Below, piece after piece: positions 44,201 through 56,200 of a stretch of DNA of 64,000 nucleotides. The translations under genes were made by a program, and so were the position numbers. Each line of letters starts with the position of its first letter. Within the stretch, counting starts at the first letter, position 1. Under the pieces are notes generated by a model. It saw only the letters and a program-made list of their open reading frames with translations. It did no database searches and was not told the origin of the DNA. This DNA comes from Hymenopus coronatus (Eukaryota; Arthropoda; Insecta; Mantodea; Hymenopodidae), in contig CM060887.1 of NCBI GenBank assembly GCA_030762935.1, positions 12,950,501 to 13,014,500 on the forward strand. Direction: 5' to 3'.

Positions 44201-47200
44201 GCTAAAGCAAAACTTGAATTCCACACCATATGGAAGATGTATAATCTACCACCATATGGAAGATGTATAATTTACCACCATATGGAAGATGTATAATCTA
44301 CCACCATATGGAAGATGTATAATCTACCACCATATGGAAGATGTATAATCTACCACCTTCCATATGGAAGATGTATAATTTACCATTACAGTTTCAAAAG
44401 AGATGCTAGCTATGGAACTGTTTACCATCTAACATCACACTCCAATAAGTTTTGTAACCAAAGCTTCAGTCATCCACTTCACATAAAATAAGCGACTCTA
44501 GTCAGGTAAATTTAAACAATTATTTATGCGTGCAGATGCAATTGGAGCAAGATTACCATGAAGTGATACAAGTAAATAGCAATTATTTTTTCCCCAAAGT
44601 GATAGATACCTCTGTTTCCAGCAAAGTAATCAGTACCTCACATGTAATAAAATCCATACCTTCCCTTCGCAGTTCCCAAAACCTTGAGTTGTATAATCAA
44701 TAAAATTGGAGATAGCTAACATGGAAAGTGCTTGCAATTATTATTCTTAGCCCATGGATGCTTACTATACAAGGGTCACTAAATATGTATTGAGACCTGG
44801 AAAATTGACCAACCCTGGGGAAAGCATCATTACTTTATCAAAATAGCTGACTCACTGGTAATGCAATGATAGCAGGTTACCATTGTTATACAATTCATTT
44901 TGCTCAGTTTATGTTTAAAGTCTGGAAAGTGTGAATGTTATTTCAAGCTCAATTAAGATTCAGAGAGAGCATTTTCGTGCAATGATTTCGTACGGCTTCA
45001 AATGTGGCTTAAATGAAACGCAGTCACTTGGGCTTTTGATGGGAGCTTTTGGGGACTATTCACCATCATGTGCTGGTGTGCAGAATTTAAAAGGGGGCGA
45101 CAATATCTTAAAGATAAAGATAAGAGAGGAGTGGCAGACCAGCAACAGTAGTGACTGACAAAAACATCACCGTTGTGGAAACAATGATTAGGGAAGATCC
45201 AAGACTAACCTACAAGACATTGAGTTGGCATATCGGTTAGTTTGCCAAGTGTTTGTGTAAAAAAGTTGTTAAAGATGGATGCCCCATAATTTAACTCAAG
45301 CACAGAAGCTCCATGGGGTGGAATGATGCAAAAAAATGCTGAAAAGATTTAACTGTAGAGAGTCTTGCCGTGTTTCAGATATTGTTACGGTGATGAAACA
45401 TGGATCTATCAGTTTGGCCCTGAAACAAAGCATCAGTCCTCCATTTGGGTGTTACAACTACCCTGAAGAAGCAGTTTCTGCATATGAAGAGAAGTTATCT
45501 GCAATACCAGAAACTGAGCGGCGTGGATGCTTCCAGAAGTGGTTCCAGAGGATGGAATGCAGAATATACAGTGCCGAGGAGAATACTTTGAGCAACATTG
45601 TTAAACAAAAAATTTTCTGTGAGTATTCAGATTTTGCTGTCTCAATACATATCTAGTGACCCTTGTACGGAAATAATACATACCAACTTCTTTCATTGCT
45701 GTGCATTTTCTTGGTAGCAACCATACAACACTTTATTTAATGTATTAATCATTCCTATAAAACAAAAGAGGAATGACTATATACCATAGGTGATTCTTTC
45801 TGGTATTGTAATCTTTACAATACTCCCCATAACATTAAAGAAAATTTCAGAAAATGCTTTATACAATGCAAATTATTGAACAATTTTAAATTTGAATAAA
45901 ATTTTTTAACAGAGGACTCTTGATGCACTCTAATAGTACTATTTTTTAATCTCCATCAATATCTCATCCTAAGAACCTCTGGACACTGTCTAGACAGGTC
46001 ATATCAAACTGTGACCTTTGACATTTTCTGATTACAGTTTTGTCTGTGTAATAACAAAATATCAACAAAAAGAAACGCATATAATGGTGAATTCTTCACA
46101 TTTAGTATACAAGCAAGTCTCACGTGCAGACCAATTCAAATCACTGATTACCATAAACATATGAAATGCATCATTCTAACACCTAGGGCTTTGTTTAGAC
46201 CTCTACAGATTTTTTTCTATTTAGAAACATATTTCTCACATTTTGTATCTTCTGGAAGATGCATGCATATCTTTTCTTACAATTCACCACGTTTTCACAT
46301 CCACCAGCACATCTAACAGGATTCTCAAGGTAGTAATTACCAATTAGAACATCACATTCTGAGTTACCATCCTTGCATTGTAAATATCTTCTTTATTTTT
46401 TAAATGCCCAGTGATTATTTGATTTTCTTGCCTGGGGGTTTTAAACAACGGAACAAGTATAGAATATTTTTTTTCATTTTATTTCATTTATTGCTTCTAT
46501 CCATTTCTCTGACTCTAAAATTTCCTGTTTAGCTCTTGGTTCATCATTTGAAATAAATGCAACTTTGCAATACACATTCTGTGCTTAAAGCACTAAATTC
46601 ATACTCATAATTTCTCAAATAAATTGGTTGCCTTCTGGTGTGTTTCTCTTGGTGTGTATTATCATTTTCTTCTTCACTGTCAATTGCTTTCTCTTCTTTT
46701 TCTGGTGTTCTGACAGGAACAGAAATGTTTATATTGACTAACCTGATTCTAACTGAAAATGAATTTTGTTTTTTGTGTTTATACAAGGATACTATATCCT
46801 TGGTTAATACTAAATCAGTGATTTAGTCTCTAATGCAACAATTTGTTGATCCCAATTGAGAGAATGAGAAAGTTGCGTAAATAGAGGGAGGTGGTAAGGA
46901 CTTTATCTACAAAGACCAAATAGTCCACTATTTAATGGTAACAATTTAATACACTCCAATATGAATCCTTCATTAAGTTAGTTACCTTTATATTTTAATT
47001 CACCAAACCCACATTCTTCTTGTATTTAACACTTACCTCTTGTTCTGGAAAGCTATGTGTTACAAAAAACACACTTTTTAGAATGCCATTAATATTTTCA
47101 TAGTCCAAAACCGAAGAATGATTAATCAAATTGTCATAAATTGAGGGACTGATGAGTTCTGCAACCTCGGGTCTCATTCGATGCTGCACAGCTAATGCCT

Positions 47201-50200
47201 CACAAGGAATACCATTATTGATCATGCGCTCAAACAAAGAGATATCCAGCTTGTATTCTCTTGCAAGCTTGAATACGGCTGGCGAAGGTCGCAGCTGCTG
47301 ATGATCACCTGTTAAATGTTTTACTTTTATTCAGAATTTTGGTTATCTTAAGCCAGCACACTGTAATATGTGATTATTTAATTAAAAGTAGAATTCAAAA
47401 TTCTCTAGATGCATGGAGGCAAACATATTTTAACCAAACTATTTGAATTTTAGTAGAAAAAGATCCATCCAGTGTGTACCTGTGAGCATAAATACTAAAA
47501 AACAAAATACTGGATAATAAATTCACTATTTTCCAAAAATGCCAAACAAAGATTTTTATCAACCCATACTTTACACAAACATTTTTTTGAAATACTTTTT
47601 CGAAATGACTCCAAGAATTTGGATTAAAATGCCAATCTTTACATGACAAATAAATTGCATATTTTGGATTTTTGAGAATAACTTGTGATGTCCCCTTCAT
47701 TTAGAAGGAATGTTTCATTTTGTATCATCAACAAACCTTGTGAGGGGAAGGGGATTTAATTCTTTAAAACCTGCAATGTATTTCAAATAAGTTTTTTTTT
47801 CCCCAGCCATTTCCAAGGTATTGGTTGTCACTGATCTAAATTTATCAATACTTTTTGTTATTTTTTTAAATTTCTCTCCAAATTCAGTTAGTTTTCCTCA
47901 AGGTCAGCATTGTGCAACCTGGTTTTAAACATCTGCATATTGATTTGGGTTTCTCTATCCCCTTTGTACCAACAACAAAATGTGTAATGAAACTCTCTCT
48001 GCAAAGGTTTGTCTTAATTAATGTGAAGTAGATATAAATATAAGATTTAATAACAAAAGTTTGTGGAAGCTATAGAAAAAGCAAAACTATAGATAATAAT
48101 GAAAGTTTGAATGCACACATCAATTTTTTCTCCTAATCATCGCTCAATTTAATACACTTGGATGTAAAAAGGTAACCACAAAATTTAATCAAGAAATGTA
48201 GCTCTCAGATGTCAAATAATCCTGCAAACAGGTTACAGCATTGCATTACCTTTAACTTTCAATTTACTCTCTATTTAATATTTTGTGATATAAAATGTAC
48301 TAATCTGCATTTAATAGGAAATTATTTTAATTAAATTCAATTCCCTGTTACTAAATTAATTTTAATGATTGCAAATCAAAGCCTAGTATTTAATAGTTAA
48401 AACACAAAAAATGTATTTGAGATATACGTGGTAACTAATTTGGTATGCAACCAGAAATGACTTATGATGAAAAATGCCGTAAAAGTGAACAAAAATATCA
48501 TGTAAACATTTCTAGAAATGCTTTATTAAGCCTAATGAACTTATTTTATGATAACTATTATAATTTTCTTATGTTAATATGATGAGATTTATTCTACTGC
48601 AATTCATCCAAAATAGTCCCTTCACAAATTAGTGTTACATATTCCCACTACATCATTTCTCCACAAATGAATAATATTCTAAGTTTGAATATGCAGACAA
48701 CTCACCTATAAGAACAAGATGCTCGCATTGTTGAGTTAGGGCACAAACAATATGTGATTCCAAGACTTCAGCAGCCTCTTCCACAATCACTGAAATGAAC
48801 AATGTTAAATTTAAAATCTCTTTTACCCTTTCCAAACAAATCATGGTACTACATCAGCATGAAATCCACATTGAAGTGATTATAATTATTTATGTTATCT
48901 GAGAAGAAGAAAATCTAGTGTAATATTATAAACACCCTATTTAAAAAAAAAATTGCTTTGGATATGGACCAGGGTATGCAGCTAAGTGAGGCCTGGCAAC
49001 CTGTCCTCAACATCATTAAAAACAAACTGAATGATTTCTCTTCTCCATCTGAGGATTCTCAACGGGTCTCAGAAGTTAAGCAGCACGTGAATGGATGGAC
49101 ACATCGTGAGACCAAGGGTAGATCACATAAAGACCTCAGCCAGAAACCATGATATGTACTAAGAGAAGTTCAACAGCATTGGGTATGGACAGTACAAGGA
49201 TGGATGACAGCAATACTACACCAGAAGCGGACTGCAGAGGAAATCACGCTGGAAGCTGCATATAGACCTGTTGCCAGATAGAGTTAAGCAGTATTGGACA
49301 TGGTCTACGTTTGGGTGGAAGACAGCTACACAACACAATGAGCAGAGAAGATTACACGTTTTAACCTAACGCAGATCTCGTGCCAGAAGCCATGTTTGAT
49401 TGGTTGGGGCTGAACACAACTACAGGTTCACCTCCAAGCTATAAATATTTGTTATTTACGCCTTTTTTCCAGGTCCCTGACGAAGACCACTGTGTCAAGA
49501 TGGTCGAAAGCTTGGATTTCTTTGATTACAATCAATTCAATTCAATTTATTAGTCTTGTAAATCATATACATGATATAGGATGTCAGTGTTTACAGTTAA
49601 GTAGAAACATATTTACAATTTACATAAATAGATAGTTACCAATGAATATTTCATATAGCGATTAACTTTTTTGTTTTGAAAAATGCACATTATATAACTC
49701 GGTTCTATCCCATGAAGTCATCTATACCAAACTTTGTTTGCATTTCATGCATAGAGAAAGAATTCTGCATTTATTTCAACGTTTATTTCAACATATATTG
49801 CCAGGTTCTGAACAACACATGATTGCAATGCAAGTTCACCATTTACTCTTCAATCATGTTCTTGATTTTTCATCTGTCCATCCCATGTCATATCATTTTA
49901 AATGCTGACACCAGACCTACTGCTTACTAGGCAGAAAACTATTTGGAAATTTCTGGAAACCTACACATACATACAATCACATCAAAGCAGATGGCTTCAA
50001 CCCAAGACAGCATAAACTAGCAGTAATAAATAGTCTGATTCAAAGGATGATTAGAATACCTCTTAATAAAACAGAAGAACAAAATGAGTATAATAGTAAA
50101 TATGGTAACATATAATGGTTTCAGCAAATAATTAGTGAACAGCAAAAATGAACTTTAAAACACAAATGCAAATAAAACATATTAGTACACTTTCAAAAGG

Positions 50201-53200
50201 AAAAAAAATACCACATATAAAAGCTTCACGTACCTTCTATAGCCACCAAACAGTTCCAAAAAGTGTTCAAAGGGTTAATATACAGTTAGCACCAATAAAC
50301 AATTACAGTATCAATAACATAATTAGCTCAAATAAAATGGAAAAAATACCTGATGAAAAAAATTCTGGAATTTACAAAATACAGAGTGAACAATGTGAAA
50401 AAGTATATATTGGCCTGACAAAAAGAACATAACAATGTGCTTAAAAGAGCACTTCAGGCATTTAAATAACAAAGAAATAGACAAATTGGCAGTAGCTTAT
50501 CATTTCTGGGAAGATAGACATGATACAAAATCAAAAGTTAGTAAAAAATGTTGGCAACAATAAATTAAAGGTCTGGGAGAAGATATTTATTAAAAAATTT
50601 GAAAATCGTCTGATGAGTTGGGATGTCAACACAGATGACAATCCAAATCCAGCTGTTAGAGGAAGATGCTGTCAATGGCTGGCATCTAGGTATGAAACCT
50701 TAAAGTGAAGTTAAAGTGTGACTCATTAGTGAATAATTATTAGAGTATACCTATTACAAATCCTTACCAATTTTAGCCTTTAGTGCTTGTAGAAGCTTCT
50801 GAAGTCTGGCTGCACATGTGGTTGTCATTCCAACAACTACTGAATCTCTTAATATTTCCAAATCAGACATCATTTGGGCCTCCTCATACCTTCCTGCCTC
50901 TGTTCTATAACTATTTTGAAGTTCACGCAGTTCATCATGTAATTTATGTCGCAAAAGATTTATCCACTGCTTATACAGTGACCATCTTTCATCTGGTGCC
51001 AATTCCCATAGGTTGTTGTGCTTACATAGTCTTTCTAATGTTTGTCTGTAAGAAATACAATTAAAACTCTGTAATTAAGACACTCTGGAAAGCCCTATTC
51101 TAGCAATGTTAAATTAAACATTCAGTGTAGCTTTTCGCTGAATATGTTGTGAATGGACAGCAGTAAGATTGTGCTTTTGGTTAAACTTTGAAAATTGTTT
51201 TGTAACAAATTTCACTTACTTTTATTAACACATATTTTCCTTCATTTTTCAATGTATTTTTGTGCTAACATTGAAATATTAATATTTCTTAACACACCTG
51301 TGTTAAAATGTGCAGGGTAATGTAATGAATATGTCCTGAAAAATTCAAAACATTACCACAACTAGAAATTGAGAAAAGCCACTTTATATCTGAAAAAATT
51401 TGTAACTTATAGAATGCACTTACGAGGGCTGTCCTAGATGTACCCAACCTAACAAAGAAAGCACAGAAATTTGGGTGGAAAACATCTTTATTTCTCTATA
51501 TGGTCTCCTTTTGGCTCAATACACTTTTCCCAGCAATGTTCAACAGCTTTGATACCCTGTTTATAGTGAGAACTATCGAGGTCTGCAAAACAGCCATCAA
51601 CTGCAGACTCCACCTCTTCATTGTTGGCAAATCTTCTACTACCAAGCCATTTCTTCAAGTTTGGAAACAGAAAATAATCAGAGGGGACTAAATTTGGTGA
51701 ATAGGGTGCATGAGGAAGCATATTCAAACTTTAACTCATTGATTTTGCCCATGGTGATAATAGACGTGTGAACTGGTGCATTGTCTTGATGAAACAAAGC
51801 TTTCTTTTTCGCTAAATGCAGCCGTTTTTACTCTATTTCATTACTCAAATACTGTAACAAGTTCGCATAATATTCGCCATTGATTACTTTTCCTTTTTTG
51901 AGGTAATGAAAATTATCCCACGTGTGTCCCAGAAAACTGATACCATGACCTTACCTGCAGGTGGAACTGTCTTTGCCTTCTTTGGAGCAGATTCTCCCCT
52001 TCTAATCCACTGTATTGATTGTTCCTTCGTCTCAGGTGTGAAGTGATGAACCCAGGTTGAATCGATGCAAAAACTTAACTTTATTGCAGCGAAACAATGC
52101 CGAACACTTGACCTGAAAAATCTTCACGACACTGCTTTTGTTCTATTGTGAGCGAACGTGGCACCCACCTTGCACACAACTCTCTCATATCCAAATTTTC
52201 AATCAGTAAGCAGTGTATGAAAAGTCTGCTAGCTTGCGCACTTTTTAGTTGACTGTCATCCAATATTTTGTGGATTTTCTTTACAATTTCTGGACTGCTA
52301 ACCTCATTTTGTCGACCACTGTGATGTCCATCTTGGCAACTTGTACAGCTGCGCTTAATCTCTGCCACCTAATATTTCACTGTAGTAAACAAAGGAGCAG
52401 ATTCCCCCAAAGTAGAATCTAGCTCAGCTTTAATATTAGTTGGACTAAGACCTTTCAAATGAAAGCATTCTATCACATGACCATTTTTATCCATGTTTAC
52501 AAATTCGCTAAGAGCATTCACTAATGATGGCTGCTAAACAATGTAAAATTGTCAAACTTAAGCTTTCCAAGGTTGGAACTTTTTACCATGTTGTTTCAAA
52601 CAATTGATATCTATACGTCAGGTCGGGTACTTCTGGGACAGCCTTCGTAGGTGCACTCCTGCCCCAAGTTGGGCCATCCTACATTTCATCTTACATCTCT
52701 TCTGTGTTGCCTTGCCCTCTGCTCTGAAGGCTTTATTATAGGCCTTAATCCTATACTTTATCTTGACATTGTTTTTATTGTATTACAGCCAACTGCATTG
52801 CCTATTAAGAGGTGTTTGTAAGAAGTGCCATGTCTAAGTAGCTTGAATTTCAGTATTGTATTTAATAGGTTTAAAATTGAGTAAACCACTCTAATCATTT
52901 ATAATTTAAAACCTTAAATATCATAGATTGAGTAATAATAATAATAATTCTCAATTATTTTCCTGCAGTGGCTTAACCCTTCTAGTGCCAGCCCAACCAG
53001 CAAAATGTTATCTGAAAAGTGCCAAGCAAATTTAGAGGAGAATGCAGGGTTTTAATTCATTAGTAATAAAATGAGTACCAAATGACATAGCTGAATCTTT
53101 TTTTCACTTTTAATAAACCCTTTTGTCTGCTGTATAATATGCATTATATGTGTGGGAAGTCTCTTCAATGTTTCTAAAAAATTTAAAACAAAAGAAAATT

Positions 53201-56200
53201 TTGAAAATAAAATTAAAAATCCCTCACTATACAGGGAGTTCAGGCTAATTAAATGAAAGCATGGATATTATTTTTTTCCTAAAACAGCATCCTACTTTGG
53301 TCTGATAATTCATTTTTAAAATGAATTACAAAAAATGAATCCACCTAACCCGAAACTGAAAAAAAAAAAAAATCACCAAAAACACACACACACGTAAGCA
53401 TGAAACCACTACTAATGAAAACGGCAAATAGCAATAGGATACAAATGAAATGTAGATTACTGTACAATTTAGCACTTGAGTTGTTGCATAGCTGAATGAT
53501 TGATTCACTTTGTATTCGTCGTCTGATTACACTCCGTAAATCCACGTCATAAGTACACCAATTATTTGCATGCGTGCATTGGTATCAGATGCACTTTCAT
53601 CGCTGAAGTTAGAATATATATCATCCCCTCTTACATCGATGTCAAACTCTTTCAACAAAGTCTGAAAATTCAAAACAATTCGCTTTCTTCTAATACATTA
53701 TGAACTAAAGTTCTTATTTTCTGTTCAATTTGTAACCTTTGACTAGACAGCCCCATGTTTGAAGCAGGATAAACAAAGACCAGCTAGAGAAATTAATTTA
53801 GCACTTTTGAGTGAAGATAAGATCAGATCCAGAAAACGACATTATGATTAGATTTTGATTGTCGCTAAAAGGGTTATTATCCTAGCACTGGAATGTTAGA
53901 ATTTAGATTTAATACAAGAGTTAAAACTCTTTGATTAATGTCAATGGAGATTTTAATTGTGACAGCTGATCATTATTTACCCAAGATGATAGTTTTATCT
54001 CATTAGTCGATTGGAATGATGACATTACAGCCATTTGGTGCACCTTCTCATCAGAAGCTTGGGGTGCAAGTTAATGGTTCATTCATAATGGCAATAGGGT
54101 CTTACTTGACTCTTGAATCCATAGTTTCATATTTTTCAATTGATTTATTGAAAATTGCATGGTCATAAAATGTTTTCATGTTGGGAAGGGAAGCAGTGTA
54201 TGATTCCAGGAATGCTGTTTACATTATCAAACCACCTCTATATATGAATTTTTACTTTCTCTACACGTACTATGTACATAATGTATTGAGAGGGTATTGT
54301 ATTGCACATAAATATTTGATACCGAGATTTCACCAGAAACACATGCTTTGGGTCCCCCTGAATCCAAAAAAAGTATTTTTGGAAAAAGGTCTGTGTATGC
54401 GTGTGTGTATGTCTGTGGACAGCATAGCTCAAAAACAAAAAGACTGTTAAATGCCAAACTTGGCATTTAAGTTTGGTATCTTCCAAGGATGAGAGACAAA
54501 GATTTTCAAGAAAATACCTCAACTGCCTCACTACTATTTACATGGAGAAAATTTCGAAAATTAGATTTTCTCAAGAATGGTTTTAACAATTTTGATTAAA
54601 ATCTCTTATATTTAAGATATTTACATGACAAATAACATGTATAACTTCAATTTTCTGGGAATAGCCTCTGAAGACATTTATTCTGGATGAATTTTGCGGA
54701 ATTTTTCATAACTGGTAAACAAAAGAGATAGGCCAAAACTTCTCTTGTTAGTTCATATACGAATGTTGATGTAAATTTTGAGACACATAGGATTCTTTTC
54801 AATGTCCTTCAGATTCTTTCTATTTAGTTTCTCCCATACTAATTCCAAACCATAACTGGTGTGATTTTTGCTTTGTAGAGTGAGATGGCCGTGTCTATTA
54901 CGAGTTGTTGTATCTTCCGAATATCTTGCATAGCTCTAATTGCAGTGATTACTTTTTCTTTCACATGTAGTGTGAATGTGCTCCAGTCGGTTGTAAGGTT
55001 ATTCCTAGATCTCTTGAATTATTTCAAAACCAAAATATCTTTGTATTCTAACTCATTACTTAGTGAAATACCTACATAGGGTCTATATGTTGTCCATAAC
55101 CCTTATCTCTAAGAAATAATGTATTCACATTATTGTTACTATTATTATTATTACTACTACTACGAATATTTCTGCTGACAGAATTTTTCTCATGAACAGA
55201 ACCATGCCAACATTGCAAACATATTAAAAATTAGTACTGTGATTCCGATACATAAAAAGGGAGTCAAAAGTAACATGCAAAACTATAGACCTATAACCCT
55301 TACCTCGGTAATAGCTAAGTTGTTCGAAAAAATACTATTGAAGAGAATTATGAATTTCTTTGAAAAATATGATATTTTAAATGATTTTCAGCATGGCTTT
55401 CGGGCTAAAAGATCAACCACCACGGCCCTAATAGACTTTACTCACATCTTAAGTAATCTAAAATGAAAAAAAGAAAACTGTAAGCATATTTTTTTATCTA
55501 TCTAAGGCGTTTGACTGTGTCCAACACAATACATTACTATTAATCTTAGAAAAGTAAGGTATTAGAGGGGTTACCAATAGATTAATTTCGTCATATCTAA
55601 AAGGTCGTGTACAGTACACAGAAATAAGTTTCAAACAAGGAAAAAAAAAGAACAAAATTTAAATCAAGTGCTGAAATAGTTAAATACGGTGTACCCCAAG
55701 GCTCAATACTTGGACCATTATTCTTTATTTTATATCGAAATGATATGTATTCGACACTTAATTGTAAAATTATAAGCTATGCAGATGACACCACTATTAT
55801 ATGTAAAGCAAACAATGATCTTGAATTGAAATCATTAGCAACCAATGAATCGCTAAGAATAAACACATTTTTTAAATCTCTCAACCTCAATAATAACTCT
55901 GCCGAGACAAATATAATTAAATTTGAGTTAAGCAAGAAGAAAAAAGATATGTTATTTCATATTAACTTTGGAAATGTTGCAATACAGGAATCTGATTCTC
56001 ACAAATTTTTAGGAATGCAAATAGATAAACTCATGTCCTTGGCTAATCATATCGATGACCTTTGTAAAAAAATAAGTAAAGGTTTGTATTTAATGAGGGA
56101 ATTTGCAAAAACTTGTAATGTTGAGGTTCTAAAACTTATATACTATGGGTTAATTTATTCACATATCCAACATGGTATTGAATTATGGCGGGGTTGTAAT

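Noticed and set aside
44225..44384. CRISPR array, because of regularly spaced repeats
   Set aside because: The 26-bp units are directly adjacent without spacers. It is a minisatellite in a eukaryotic intron.
48706..48789. Possible loss of the DEXX Asp in the helicase
   Set aside because: EEAAE is the normal form of motif II in ZNFX1 proteins, so it is not a defect.
49070..49110. Functional 5S rRNA gene
   Set aside because: Only the internal control region is similar. The rest of the 120-nt gene and a T-run terminator are missing.
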